NCBI GenBank assembly: GCA_944325875.1
Contig: CALVBU010000002.1
Location: 62,001-126,000 of the forward strand
Source of the DNA: Candidatus Gastranaerophilales bacterium
GTDB lineage: Bacteria > Cyanobacteriota > Vampirovibrionia > Gastranaerophilales > Gastranaerophilaceae
DNA length: 64,000 nt
Reading direction: 5' to 3'
The notes under the pieces are model-generated. The model was not told the origin of the DNA, ran no database searches, and saw only the letters and a list, made by a program, of their open reading frames with translations. Below, in pieces: positions 26,487 through 35,444 of this stretch. The stretch's first letter is position 1; every line of letters begins with the position of its first letter. Made by a program: the position numbers and the translations under genes.

Positions 26487-28203
26487 CTTTTTTCACCAAT
26501 TCCACATATAATCTTAAAGCTTTCTTGAAAGAGCTATCCGCAAAATCAGGCGAGCTAAAGACTATAGTATTCTTTCCATGTTTAATATATTTTGAAATAT
26601 CAATTTCCGTAAAACGATTTGCCCCTAAAATAGCAGGCGGCAAATCAAAAGTATGCATTTCTCCATTTATATCAGCCATTAATTTGGTAACATAAAACTT
26701 ATTATCAATTATAATTTTGGCCTTTTTATAAGGAGCATAAAAATGTTGAGTTACCATCAATTGAGATGGATCTGACGAAATTATAACAGGCTTTGTACCA
26801 AGAGTAATTCCAGCATAATAGTGCTGAAGAATTTTATCATAAGAAAGATGCATTTCATTACCCATAAAACCTGCACCATACTGACTCATTCCAACTCCAT
26901 GGCCAAAACCACCGCCATAAGCTTTTATAGAAAGTAAATTATTGCTTTCATCCTTTTGAGGTTCAAAAACTAAATTTGCACTAGGCAAAGCTTTACCATC
27001 TTTTTTCAATAGACGTCTTATAACAAGTTCTTTATAAACTTTATAAGTCTGAGAATTTGTTACAATCTCCATTTCAATAATCTTGCCGGAATCACCACGT
27101 CTTACAACTCTAAGATCTAAAACTTTATCAAGCTTGTCACCCTTATTGAACGCAGGGGATACAAAACCTGTAGCAGATTGAGCCGCAAGATTATCCTGCA
27201 AAACTTTTTGTAATTCATCAGCAGTCCATTCTCTTGTCCATCTAAAATAAGGAGAACGCATATCATAAGCTGTAGGTTTTGATTTATAATACTCAGCCGC
27301 AGCCTCCTCAGTATTCAAAGGGGTTTGAGTCAATATATCAGGACGAGCTTTTAAATAAGGTTTTTCCTTAGACGGAAATTCTTTTGTAGTAGGATCAGAA
27401 AAAGCATTTGCAAAATCTTCAGTATACCCTCCAGCAGTAGAAGAATATTGAGCTAAAATTAAATCCCAATTATATAAAGCAACAGTTCCCTCAGTTTCTT
27501 TTACAGCCTGATTTGATAGAGGTTTTTCAGTATTAGCACCAAAATAAACCTGGCTTGCTACAGAATCTACAACATCATAATTTGGCGACGACTTTACTCT
27601 AGGAGAAAGTACATAATTTCTTGCCGCAACACTCTGAGCCTTTAAGGCTTCAAGTCCAAAATGCACAGGCATTTCATTTGGTACAACACCTTTTAAATAA
27701 TCTTCAACTTCAATTAAATTAACAAGATTAAAATAACCTTGCTTTGCACCGGTAATCTCAAATACACCATGGTAAAGAGCCTGTTTTCCGGCACGTTTCA
27801 AACCTTTTACACCTAATAAACCATCCGGACATAAAATTCTTATTTTTCCATAAATAGTTGCAATAATCGTTCCATCATCTTCCGTAATAGTATATCCTCC
27901 ATCAGATCCTAGTTTTATATTCAAATTCGTATTGGCAGGCATTTTTTCGATAACTCTGTCGTTATCACAAATCATTACTTCCGCAGTTCCAAACACTCCT
28001 AAGTTATTATATACATAGGTCTTAAATCCTGTATCCCCAATTCCGACACGAACAACCTGAGAAGACGGGGTTCTTGAGGCTTGTTTCAATTCAGCTTCCT
28101 GAGCGACCTTTAATGTATTTACTGGAACCGGTGAGGTAAACGCATCAACTGGCAAACTAAGTGCCAAAATATTTAAAAGTAAAATAATTCCTAATCTCTT
28201 CAT
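26464..28203 (-). CDS. SpoIID/LytB-domain protein, secreted
   Basis: Signal peptide at residues 1-22 (MKRLGIILLLNILALSLPVDAF). The SpoIID domain has EVEDYLKGVVPNEMP, GLEALKAQSVAARNY, YSSTAGGYTEDF and GHGVGMSQYGA, as in the lytic transglycosylases that cut glycan strands lacking stem peptides. The family also occurs in non-sporulating bacteria, so it is probably a wall-remodelling enzyme, not a sporulation gene. Start is ATG at 28203, 6 nt after TATAAT, with no Shine-Dalgarno. Confidence 0.88.
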   Translation of the reverse strand: MKRLGIILLLNILALSLPVDAFTSPVPVNTLKVAQEAELKQASRTPSSQVVRVGIGDTGFKTYVYNNLGVFGTAEVMICDNDRVIEKMPANTNLNIKLGSDGGYTITEDDGTIIATIYGKIRILCPDGLLGVKGLKRAGKQALYHGVFEITGAKQGYFNLVNLIEVEDYLKGVVPNEMPVHFGLEALKAQSVAARNYVLSPRVKSSPNYDVVDSVASQVYFGANTEKPLSNQAVKETEGTVALYNWDLILAQYSSTAGGYTEDFANAFSDPTTKEFPSKEKPYLKARPDILTQTPLNTEEAAAEYYKSKPTAYDMRSPYFRWTREWTADELQKVLQDNLAAQSATGFVSPAFNKGDKLDKVLDLRVVRRGDSGKIIEMEIVTNSQTYKVYKELVIRRLLKKDGKALPSANLVFEPQKDESNNLLSIKAYGGGFGHGVGMSQYGAGFMGNEMHLSYDKILQHYYAGITLGTKPVIISSDPSQLMVTQHFYAPYKKAKIIIDNKFYVTKLMADINGEMHTFDLPPAILGANRFTEIDISKYIKHGKNTIVFSSPDFADSSFKKALRLYVELVKKDDKYDIW

Positions 28204-28209
28204 AAGAAT

Positions 28210-28215
28210 ATTATA
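28210..28215 (-). promoter_or_regulatory. -10 box of the SpoIID-like gene, leaderless type
   Basis: TATAAT 6 nt before the ATG at 28203, just inside the 22-nt gap after the regulator gene. Confidence 0.55.
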
Positions 28216-28224
28216 TGACAAACA

Positions 28225-28485
28225 TCACTCGTCACAAACAGAAAATTTTTCAGGCAAATCTTTTTCTACTTCCTGCATAAATTGTGAAATAGACATTCCA
28301 AAAGCAGCAGAAAGTTTAAACAAAGTCGTAAGCTGAGGATCCTTCACCCCTCTTTCAAGATCACTCAATACTGATGAAGGAATATCATATTCAGCACCAA
28401 GCATAAACTGACTTTTTTTACCTCGCAAACGTTTGACAGTCTTTGCAATAGACTTAAAGATAATTTTCTTTTTTGTATCTTGCAT
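28225..28485 (-). CDS. XRE-family HTH regulator
   Basis: 86 residues with a Cro/CI-type HTH at about 15-70 (SQFMLGAEYDIPSSVLSDLERG), acidic C-terminus. It sits between a divergent pilin-like gene and the SpoIID-like gene it precedes. A GC-rich perfect palindrome 35-50 bp upstream of its start is a likely operator for itself. Confidence 0.85.
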   Translation of the reverse strand: MQDTKKKIIFKSIAKTVKRLRGKKSQFMLGAEYDIPSSVLSDLERGVKDPQLTTLFKLSAAFGMSISQFMQEVEKDLPEKFSVCDE

Positions 28486-28519
28486 AATAACAATTTTGAA
28501 TGTAATATATAAAATATCC

Positions 28520-28535
28520 TATCGCGAACGCGATA
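28520..28535. promoter_or_regulatory. Palindrome TATCGCG-N2-CGCGATA, operator candidate
   Basis: Perfect 7-bp arms with a 2-bp centre, unusually GC-rich for this DNA, between the divergent HTH gene (28485) and pilin-like gene (28623). No T-run follows on either strand. Confidence 0.55.
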
Positions 28536-28622
28536 AGAAATAAGTGTAAATCCTTGCATGCCAAGTAACACGATAATAATTACAAATAAAAGATTTATAA
28601 TAAAAAATACGTTGGAGGTTTT

Positions 28623-29363
28623 ATGAAAAAAGCTTTTACTCTTGCTGAAGTTTTAATAACACTTGGCATAATCGGGATAATCGCAGCTTTAACAATACCT
28701 AATATTATAGCTGGGTACAGAAAAAAAGTAGTAGAAACTGAATTAAAAAAAGCTTTTTCTGTATCTTCACAAGTCATCAAACTTTCAGAAGCATTTAACG
28801 AAAGTGCATTGTACTGGAAATATCCGACTGAAGGAAGTGGAACTTCTAGCTTAGGTACACAAGAAGCTATACAATTCAGTGAAAAATATATTAAGCCTTA
28901 TTTAAAATATTCATCAGCAGACAAAAAGAATCGAAAGGTTTTTTATTCAGACGGAACCACTTCATACCTAACCAATTATATAAATAAAAATCTAGGTTTT
29001 ATCCTTCCAGACGGGATCTTTCTACAATTCTCCCCACTTGCAGAAAAGAATCATGATAGAGGATATGTAATACTTATATATGCTGGAACAACAAATAAAT
29101 CTAAATCAAAAGAATTTATCGAAGGACAGAATTTTTTTACATTTACAGTAAACACTAATAATAATATTGGCAAAGTTAGTTTGGAACCACAATGGTATTT
29201 AAACTGGTCTTGTCAAAAATTAAAAGAAAATCCGACTACTTTTATTGAAAATTGTAGAAAAAACACAAGAGAAACCAGCGGAGTTTCATCTTCAGTATAT
29301 TGCACATACATGATATACTGCAATAACTGGGAAGTTCCTGATAATTATCCTATCAAATTTTAG
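28623..29363 (+). CDS. Type IV pilin / pseudopilin-like protein
   Basis: Class III signal MKKA then FTLAEVLITLGIIGIIAAL, 246 residues. The N-terminal 55 residues are close to the other two paralogues (7522, 53631), but the DVNG...GxDxF segment they share is replaced by a K/S-rich stretch ending GQNFFTFTV. C-terminal cysteines suggest disulfides. GGAGG lies 4 nt before the ATG. Its stop is 1 nt from the convergent cysS stop. Confidence 0.85.
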   Translation: MKKAFTLAEVLITLGIIGIIAALTIPNIIAGYRKKVVETELKKAFSVSSQVIKLSEAFNESALYWKYPTEGSGTSSLGTQEAIQFSEKYIKPYLKYSSADKKNRKVFYSDGTTSYLTNYINKNLGFILPDGIFLQFSPLAEKNHDRGYVILIYAGTTNKSKSKEFIEGQNFFTFTVNTNNNIGKVSLEPQWYLNWSCQKLKENPTTFIENCRKNTRETSGVSSSVYCTYMIYCNNWEVPDNYPIKF

Positions 29364-29364
29364 A

Positions 29365-30738
29365 TTACTTAACTTCCCAAACAGTGCCTTCTTTTGAGTC
29401 CTTTAAAATTATATTCTTTTCATCAAGAGCGATACGGATTTTATCGGCAACGTCCCAATTTTTAGCTTCACGAGCTTCTTTACGGTAAGCAATCAACTCT
29501 TCCATCGAAGAAAACTCTTTGCCTAGCTTTTCTGATACGTATTTTAAAGCATCAGTCAATTCTTCTTCTGATAACGTAGCCTTTTCAAAAGAAAATCCTA
29601 GCACGTTTGCAAGCTTAAACAAAATAGTAAATGCATCTTTATCATCTTTGTTTGCTTTATTTGCCAATTCAAACAACACAGCAAGAGCTTTTGAAGTATT
29701 CAAATCTTCATCCATTGCTTCGACAAACTTCGCATACTCTTCAGTTTTTGAGATATCTAAATCTTCGTTAATTTTTGTACGCTTAGCGTTAAGCATTCTT
29801 TTTACACCTGCCTGAGCTGATGAAAGTGCTTCATCAGAAAACTCAACAGGCATTCTGTAATGGTTTGTCAAAATAAAGAAACGAATTGTATTTGCATCAT
29901 ATTTTTTAAGCAAATCATCAATAGTCAAAAAGTTACCTAAAGATTTGGACATTTTTTCTTTATTAATAGTCACAAAACCGTTATGAAGCCAGTAATTAAC
30001 AAACTTGCAACCGTTTGCACATTCAGATTGTGCTATTTCGTTTTCGTGGTGAGGGAAAATCAAATCAGCACCACCTGCGTGGATATCAATAGTTTTGCCA
30101 AGATATTTACGGCTCATAGCTGAACATTCAATATGCCACCCAGGACGTCCTACACCCCAAGGGCTTCTGTATCCAAACTTTTCATCTTTTTTCCATAGAG
30201 CAAAATCAAGCGGATCTTCTTTATGTTCACCAACCTCAATTCTTGCTCCGCTTTCCAACTGATCAATCGGTTGTTTTGAAAGATAGCCGTATCTTGGGAA
30301 TTTTTTCACTCTGAAATAAACATCACCGTCAGCTTCATATGCATAACCGTTTTTGATTAAATCTTTTACAATCGAAATCATTTCACCTAAAGTCTTTGTC
30401 GCAAAAGGTTCAACATCAGGCTTTAAGGTATTTAATGCTTTCATTGAGTTTTCAAATTGCTTATACCAATATTGAGAAACTTCTTCAGGTGTTTTATTTT
30501 CTTTTTCAGCTTTTTTAAGGATTTTGTCATCAACGTCAGTTACGTTACGGCAATATGTCACATCATATCCTTTGAACTTTAAATATCTGTATAAAACATC
30601 CCAAGTAATATAACATCTTGCATGTCCCAAGTGTGCAAAATCATATACTGTCGGACCACATACATACATTTTAACTTTATTACCATCAATAGGTGTAAAC
30701 TCTTCAATTTTATTAGTATAAGAATTATGTAATCTCAT
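29365..30738 (-). CDS. cysS: Cysteinyl-tRNA synthetase
   Basis: Class I synthetase charging tRNA-Cys. HIGH-type motif in CGPTVYDFAHLGHAR, zinc and adenylate region GRPGWHIECSAMS and GGADLIFPHHENEIAQ, and KMSKSLGNF. The ATG at 30738 (MRLHNSYTNK) is chosen because GAGGA lies 8 nt upstream; the ATG at 30753 has nothing comparable. 457 residues. Confidence 0.96.
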   Translation of the reverse strand: MRLHNSYTNKIEEFTPIDGNKVKMYVCGPTVYDFAHLGHARCYITWDVLYRYLKFKGYDVTYCRNVTDVDDKILKKAEKENKTPEEVSQYWYKQFENSMKALNTLKPDVEPFATKTLGEMISIVKDLIKNGYAYEADGDVYFRVKKFPRYGYLSKQPIDQLESGARIEVGEHKEDPLDFALWKKDEKFGYRSPWGVGRPGWHIECSAMSRKYLGKTIDIHAGGADLIFPHHENEIAQSECANGCKFVNYWLHNGFVTINKEKMSKSLGNFLTIDDLLKKYDANTIRFFILTNHYRMPVEFSDEALSSAQAGVKRMLNAKRTKINEDLDISKTEEYAKFVEAMDEDLNTSKALAVLFELANKANKDDKDAFTILFKLANVLGFSFEKATLSEEELTDALKYVSEKLGKEFSSMEELIAYRKEAREAKNWDVADKIRIALDEKNIILKDSKEGTVWEVK

Positions 30739-30821
30739 TAAATTATTCCTCATTTTTCTGTCAAAAGATTAGACATATCCGCATTTCGATTTTAACACAA
30801 AAAAAGATTTATTTTTAGAAA

Positions 30822-31025
30822 TTAAAAATTATTATACACCTTATAAATTTCAAGCAAACTTCCGCATTCACAACGTATTCTATTTTTTATATGAATAAGA
30901 AAATCCTCAGAAAACCCGCAACTACATAATACATTATTTCGCTCAATCAATTCCCCAATGACACTTTTATGCTGCTTCATTCTACGAAGTAACTCCTCCT
31001 TCGTAAGATGTGCATACGTTCTCAT
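30822..31025 (-). CDS. Small zinc-ribbon-like protein
   Basis: 67 residues, not recognised. Start ATG at 31025 follows GGAGG. An N-terminal helical part (HLTKEELLRRMKQHK) precedes two cysteine pairs, CSCG and CECG, about 18 residues apart, a likely zinc ribbon. Divergent from the HTH gene at 31136; it could be a nucleic-acid-binding accessory protein. Confidence 0.7.
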   Translation of the reverse strand: MRTYAHLTKEELLRRMKQHKSVIGELIERNNVLCSCGFSEDFLIHIKNRIRCECGSLLEIYKVYNNF

Positions 31026-31123
31026 AACAACCTCCAATTTATTAAGTAATATTACGCATACTTTACTATACTAAAGCAATAATAAATTATACCAGAGTAA
31101 ATGTCAATTATAAATTAATAAAT

Positions 31124-31129
31124 TATACT
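31124..31129 (+). promoter_or_regulatory. -10 box of the short HTH gene, leaderless type
   Basis: TATACT ends 6 nt before the ATG at 31136; TGTCAA 16 nt upstream could be the -35. The -10 lies in the second copy of a 13-bp direct repeat. Confidence 0.55.
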
Positions 31130-31135
31130 GTCATT

Positions 31136-31342
31136 ATGTATATTGTTAATTTATATAATATAAGATGGAAAAAGAAATATACTTACAATGATATTGAAAA
31201 AGCTACAGGTCTGAGTAAAGCGACCATAAGCAACTTATTCAGCGGGGATTATCACGATTATCAGTTGAGTACGTTAGAAAAGATTTCAGAATTTTTTAAT
31301 TGCGAAATAAAAGATATTCTAATAAAAGTTGAAGAAAAATAA
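31136..31342 (+). CDS. Short Cro/CI-type HTH regulator
   Basis: 68 residues, essentially only the HTH domain (YTYNDIEKATGLSKATISNLFSG, then LSTLEKISEFFNCEIKDIL). No Shine-Dalgarno, leaderless type. Divergent from the zinc-ribbon gene with repeats between them. Confidence 0.85.
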   Translation: MYIVNLYNIRWKKKYTYNDIEKATGLSKATISNLFSGDYHDYQLSTLEKISEFFNCEIKDILIKVEEK

Positions 31343-31374
31343 AAAGAGATGATTTTTACATCATCTCTTTTTAT
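31341..31374. terminator. Bidirectional terminator
   Basis: AGAGATGA/TCATCTCT, 8 bp extended by flanking A-run and T-run, 8-nt loop, between convergent genes at 31342 and 31375. Confidence 0.9.
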
Positions 31375-31821
31375 TTATGAAAACATTTCTTGTAATTCTT
31401 TAGGAGATTTCCCTAACGCTTCGGCTAAATCTTTCTCGTTTATATTGATAAACCTATTGCCATCAGGTCCCATTGGAGCTTTACAATTCAAATCCGTACC
31501 GCCACCAATTATATTATCCATAACGTATTCAGGAGAAATACCAGTCTTCTTACAAAAATCATTTAGAGTTTCATTATCAGCGACCTTAAAATTATAGCTA
31601 TTGCTAAGATTTAAAAAACTTTTTTTATAAGTTACATTTCCTTCATTAACAGCATTTGCAAAATATTCATTACCGCCTTCGTTAACAGCGTTAGCTGAAT
31701 CAGCAGATTTAAAACCATTACCGAATACGCAATTAATTTTAGCCTCTTGCGCGCCGCCTGCTACGTTATCTTTCTTTTCAAACGGGTTAACACCACTCAC
31801 TCCATTGACTTCTAAAGACAT
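31375..31821 (-). CDS. Uncharacterised signal-less small protein
   Basis: 148 residues, not recognised. N-terminus MSLEVNGVSGVNPFEKK with no signal peptide. An internal near-duplication NAVNEGGNEYF / NAVNEGNVTY lies at about 44-65. The C-terminal half has a LysM-like or regulator-like run (NFKVADNETLNDFCKKTGIS) followed by a helical end. AAGGAGAG sets the start. It belongs with the other orphan proteins of this window. Confidence 0.72.
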   Translation of the reverse strand: MSLEVNGVSGVNPFEKKDNVAGGAQEAKINCVFGNGFKSADSANAVNEGGNEYFANAVNEGNVTYKKSFLNLSNSYNFKVADNETLNDFCKKTGISPEYVMDNIIGGGTDLNCKAPMGPDGNRFININEKDLAEALGKSPKELQEMFS

Positions 31822-31913
31822 AGTCGCTCTCCTTGTTTTATATAAGATCTCTTACTTATATAAAAAATTCCAGCGTCTATGGATTTCAGGAAAGCATAAA
31901 TTTCGTTACAAAC

Positions 31914-32531
31914 TTAACAATCTTCTAAAAGTTTTAAAATCTTATTTACAGGTTCAACCAAATCTTCAACAGGACATTCTTCATCCAACTCTAAAGTAAT
32001 TGTCGGAATTTTCCTCTCAACACCTGCATAAGTACCAAAACTTCCAGGGGTAGGATAACCAATAGAAGCTTCCACAGGATAATCTATAATTTTAGATATT
32101 TTTTCACAAATCTCTTTTGCATCCCCATCATAATTTACGACCTTAAAAGGAGCGTGGAGTGTCAAAATCATTTTAGGCAAATATTTTTCAATAATTGATG
32201 CAACAAACTGAGTTTCAACCTCACTTGCGGGACTATTTCCACCGAAAAATTCGTTTTTCTCAGTCAATTTCCAATTATCAGTAGGGAAATTTCTATTCAA
32301 ATCAACTCCATTTGAATTTGTACGAACCCCTTCTGCCATCCCGTCAGGATTTAGACAAGGGATAAACAATAGTTTGCTTTCATAATTATTCAGATAATTG
32401 TCGATTAAATATTTTCCCTGAGGCTCATCACCATGAAAGACTCCAATTACAAGAATATTTTTATAATCCTCACAACCTTTCAAGAGAATTTCTCTACCCT
32501 GAGCTGAAATTGTTTTTTCAAGAATTTTCAT
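31914..32531 (-). CDS. M14-family zinc carboxypeptidase, MpaA-like
   Basis: Zinc peptidase; ligands in GVFHGDEPQG (HxxE) and TLHAP, catalytic glutamate in TLELDEE, substrate arginine in LNRNFPTDNW. Closest in pattern to murein-peptide amidase MpaA, which cuts gamma-D-Glu-diaminopimelate in peptide recycling; an AstE-like role is the alternative. About 205 residues, no signal peptide. Its ATG shares one base with the ftsY stop. Confidence 0.82.
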   Translation of the reverse strand: MKILEKTISAQGREILLKGCEDYKNILVIGVFHGDEPQGKYLIDNYLNNYESKLLFIPCLNPDGMAEGVRTNSNGVDLNRNFPTDNWKLTEKNEFFGGNSPASEVETQFVASIIEKYLPKMILTLHAPFKVVNYDGDAKEICEKISKIIDYPVEASIGYPTPGSFGTYAGVERKIPTITLELDEECPVEDLVEPVNKILKLLEDC

Positions 32532-33445
32532 CAATTAAAAATAGCCTCAATAAATTCTTCAGAATTAAAATTCTTCAAGTCTTCCATTTTTTCGCCAACA
32601 CCGACAAGTTTCACAGGCAATTTAAGTTCCTTTGCAACAGCAATAACAATTGCCCCTTTTGCAGATCCGTCAAGTTTTGTGAGTGCAACAGAGGTAAGGT
32701 TTACAGCTTCCGTAAAAACTTTTGCCTGCTGAAGACCATTTTGTCCAGTATTTGCATCCAATACAAGCATACATTCTCGAAGACTTTCCGGAGCATTTTT
32801 ATCTATAACAGATTTAATCTTAGATAACTCTTCCATTAGATTAAATTTATTTTGCAATCTACCCGCTGTATCTACAAGAATAACGTTATAATTTTCATTT
32901 TTAGCTTTTTGAATTGCTTCATAAACGACAGAGGCAGGATCAGCTTTATCTCTACGAACGATATCAGCTCCTGCTCGCTTTGACCAAATATCAAGCTGTT
33001 CCTCAGCTGCAGCTCTAAATGTATCTCCTGCAGCTATAAGAACTTTTTTACCTTCATTTTTAAATTTATAAGCAAGCTTTCCGATTAAGGTTGTTTTCCC
33101 AACACCATTTACGCCTGTTATAAAATAAATATTTAACCCGCCTTCAACGTAACTTAAGTCGTTGCTACCTGCTGAATTAAGGGTATTTAAAAATTCATCC
33201 TTCAAGTAGTTTTTAACATCTGACGGTTTAATTTTATTTTGGTCACGAAGTTTATCAACAAGTTCTGCAGCATAATTAACCCCTAAATCTGCACTTATCA
33301 ACATATCCTCCATATCATCAAGCACAAATTCAGAGAATTCTTCTTCCTGCTCAACAGAGTCAACAACGTTACTAACAAGAGCCTGCGCAGTATTTGCAAC
33401 AGCCTGCTTTAAATTATTAAATCCGTCCGAAAAAAACTTAAACAT
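32531..33445 (-). CDS. ftsY: Signal recognition particle receptor FtsY
   Basis: SRP-family GTPase that docks SRP at the membrane. G1 is GVNGVGKTTLIGKLA, then AAGDTFRAAAEEQL, VDTAGRLQNK, TKLDGSAKGG-like TKLDGSAKGA, and GVGEKMEDL. 304 residues, short N-terminal region without the long acidic A domain. Overlaps nusB and the M14 gene by single bases, forming a tight operon. Confidence 0.96.
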   Translation of the reverse strand: MFKFFSDGFNNLKQAVANTAQALVSNVVDSVEQEEEFSEFVLDDMEDMLISADLGVNYAAELVDKLRDQNKIKPSDVKNYLKDEFLNTLNSAGSNDLSYVEGGLNIYFITGVNGVGKTTLIGKLAYKFKNEGKKVLIAAGDTFRAAAEEQLDIWSKRAGADIVRRDKADPASVVYEAIQKAKNENYNVILVDTAGRLQNKFNLMEELSKIKSVIDKNAPESLRECMLVLDANTGQNGLQQAKVFTEAVNLTSVALTKLDGSAKGAIVIAVAKELKLPVKLVGVGEKMEDLKNFNSEEFIEAIFN

Positions 33446-34104
33446 TACTGAAGTCCGTTTTCAACAATTACTTTTGCTAAAATACCGTTAATGAATGATG
33501 AGCTATCGTCAGTCGAATATTTTTTAGCTAATTCTAAAGCTTCATCTACAACAACTTTCATTGGAGCATCTTTTATATACAAAAGTTCTACAATTGCAAT
33601 TCGCAAAATATCTTTATCCATTTTTACAAGACGTTGCAAATCCCAATTTCTTGCGTGTTTTTGGATAATATCATCAACTTCTTTATGATTTTTTTGGAAA
33701 GCTTCCGCTATTTCAATTGCATATTCTTTGACTTCATTTTGAGAATCAAGTGTTGTGAATTCTGCAATTTCCAAAGCTAACATTGCTTTTTCAGCAATAT
33801 CAATCATTTCGTTAATTCTTCCAGTCATATCTGATGTCATAGGAAGCGGAACCGGAATATTTGCAACACCAATAGGTCTATTTAAATTAGTTTCATGTTC
33901 AGCTTCGTAAGTATCAATTTTGTCGCGCATATCAACTAAAGCACCTAATGCGATTTTTAATTCATCGCTTGCATTGCTTGTCAAAATTCTTACTGATTTT
34001 AATATAATATCTTCTAAATCACTTTTAGAATAATTTGTAATCTTTTTATCAAATTGAGAAAATAGAATAAATGCTAATTCTCTTGCTGCTCTGCGGGCTT
34101 GCAT
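33445..34104 (-). CDS. nusB: Transcription antitermination factor NusB
   Basis: Helical RNA-binding protein that works with NusE in rRNA antitermination. Marks are RRAARELAFILFSQFD near the N-terminus and WDLQRLVKMDKDILRIAIVELLY, with VVVDEALELAKKYSTDDSSSFINGILAK at the end. 219 residues, longer than E. coli NusB because of an insertion at about 60-120. GAGGT precedes the ATG. Confidence 0.93.
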   Translation of the reverse strand: MQARRAARELAFILFSQFDKKITNYSKSDLEDIILKSVRILTSNASDELKIALGALVDMRDKIDTYEAEHETNLNRPIGVANIPVPLPMTSDMTGRINEMIDIAEKAMLALEIAEFTTLDSQNEVKEYAIEIAEAFQKNHKEVDDIIQKHARNWDLQRLVKMDKDILRIAIVELLYIKDAPMKVVVDEALELAKKYSTDDSSSFINGILAKVIVENGLQ

Positions 34105-34191
34105 ATATTTACCTCATTAACTTGTATCTACAAATGGAATGCTATCATGAAAAAAGTTACAGCACAAGAAAGTTTTTATATAAAAAATATC

Positions 34192-35034
34192 TTAAACTAA
34201 ATCAGCTGCACGATAGGAACTTCTGACAAGCGGACCTATTTGATAATGTTTAAAACCAATTTCAGAAGCCATTTTCTTCAAATCTTCATATTCTTCAAGT
34301 TTATAATATTTCTCGACAGGCAAGTGTTCTTTTGAAGGCTGAATATACTGACCTATTGTTACAATATCGACACCTGCATTTTTTAAATCCATCAACGTTT
34401 CTTTAATCTGCTCAATACTTTCACCAAGACCTATCATAAAGCCTGATTTAGTAATAAGTTTACCCCTATCTTTCATATACTTAAGCACCTTTAAAGAAGT
34501 CTCATAATCACCTTGAGGACGAGCTGTTTTAAATATATCTCTGGCAGTTTCAATATTATGATTAAAAACATCAGGTCTTACTTTGATTATTGTATCAAGA
34601 GAACTTTCATTACCTTTGAAATCTGGAGTAAGAATTTCTATTTTAACACCTGACGTCATTTCTCTAATTTTTTGAATACATTGAGCAAAATGTTCAGCAC
34701 CGCCATCAGTCAAATCATCTCTTGTTACAGATGTTATTACCGCATATTTTAGCCCCAAATCTCTTACAGCTTCTGCTACATGCAAAGGCTCTTCTACATC
34801 TAAAGGCAAAGGTCTTGCACAAGAAATATTACAATAACGGCAATTTCTGGTACAAGCATCGCCCATTATTAAAAAAGTTGCGGTATTCTTTGTATAACAT
34901 TCATTTTTATTAGGACATCTTGCGTTTTCACACACAGTATTTAGACATCTGTTTTTTAAAGTTTTACGAACTTTTCTTGTAGCATCAGTGTCTATAATTG
35001 GTCTTTTTAAGTATTCCGGTAATCTTTCTCGCAT
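34192..35034 (-). CDS. lipA: Lipoyl synthase
   Basis: Radical SAM enzyme that inserts two sulfurs into protein-bound octanoyl groups. Auxiliary cluster cysteines in CPNKNEC (with the preceding C), radical SAM CTRNCRYCNI, and the C-terminal RSSYRA serine motif. About 280 residues. ATG at 35034 is 6 nt after TATAAT, without a Shine-Dalgarno. LipM (45776) and Lpd (35445) complete the lipoamide set. Confidence 0.96.
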   Translation of the reverse strand: MRERLPEYLKRPIIDTDATRKVRKTLKNRCLNTVCENARCPNKNECYTKNTATFLIMGDACTRNCRYCNISCARPLPLDVEEPLHVAEAVRDLGLKYAVITSVTRDDLTDGGAEHFAQCIQKIREMTSGVKIEILTPDFKGNESSLDTIIKVRPDVFNHNIETARDIFKTARPQGDYETSLKVLKYMKDRGKLITKSGFMIGLGESIEQIKETLMDLKNAGVDIVTIGQYIQPSKEHLPVEKYYKLEEYEDLKKMASEIGFKHYQIGPLVRSSYRAADLV

Positions 35035-35040
35035 AAATTT

Positions 35041-35046
35041 ATTATA
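35041..35046 (-). promoter_or_regulatory. -10 box of lipA, leaderless type
   Basis: TATAAT 6 nt before the lipA ATG at 35034, no Shine-Dalgarno. Confidence 0.6.
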
Positions 35047-35064
35047 CAATAATTATTACAAATG

Positions 35065-35093
35065 TTGAAAATTTTTACATATATATTTATAAT
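35065..35093 (+). promoter_or_regulatory. Sigma-70-type promoter of the small secreted protein
   Basis: TTGAAA, 17-bp spacer, TATAAT. Predicted start near 35100 gives a short leader containing AAAGGAG. Confidence 0.75.
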
Positions 35094-35117
35094 ATAAGTA
35101 ACAAAGGAGTATTAAAG

Positions 35118-35444
35118 ATGAGAAATATAGCAATTTTATTATGTTTATTAGGAATGGCAGCTCCTGCTTTTTCTGCAGGAACTGAAATTATTATGCCAGA
35201 AGGCGGATTTCAAGCATTAGATAACCCAGTGATGACAGAATCAGAATACAAAGAAAGTCTAAAAAACAAAAATAAAAACCATTCAACTACAATGGTTGAA
35301 CCTCAACAGACTCAAACTTATGAAAGAAAAGTAAAATTCGGATCACAAAACCTTAACACGCCTAATGCATATTGGAATCACGGCAGAGTTAAATTCGGCA
35401 CAGGAAACTTTGGTAATGGTGCAGCTGGTATGAACCGCTGGTAG
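35118..35444 (+). CDS. Small secreted protein, function unknown
   Basis: 108 residues. Signal peptide MRNIAILLCLLGMAAPAFSA with cleavage after FSA. The mature part is N/G/T-rich with a repeated VKFG...N motif (KVKFGSQN, RVKFGTGN) and ends GAAGMNRW. Strong sigma-70 promoter and AAAGGAG suggest high expression. Not recognised. Confidence 0.78.
   Translation: MRNIAILLCLLGMAAPAFSAGTEIIMPEGGFQALDNPVMTESEYKESLKNKNKNHSTTMVEPQQTQTYERKVKFGSQNLNTPNAYWNHGRVKFGTGNFGNGAAGMNRW

Noticed and set aside
26464-28203. SpoIID-like gene as evidence for sporulation
   Set aside because: The family is common in non-sporulating bacteria, and no other sporulation gene occurs in the window; the Ycf45-like ATPase is likewise not SpoIIIAA proper.
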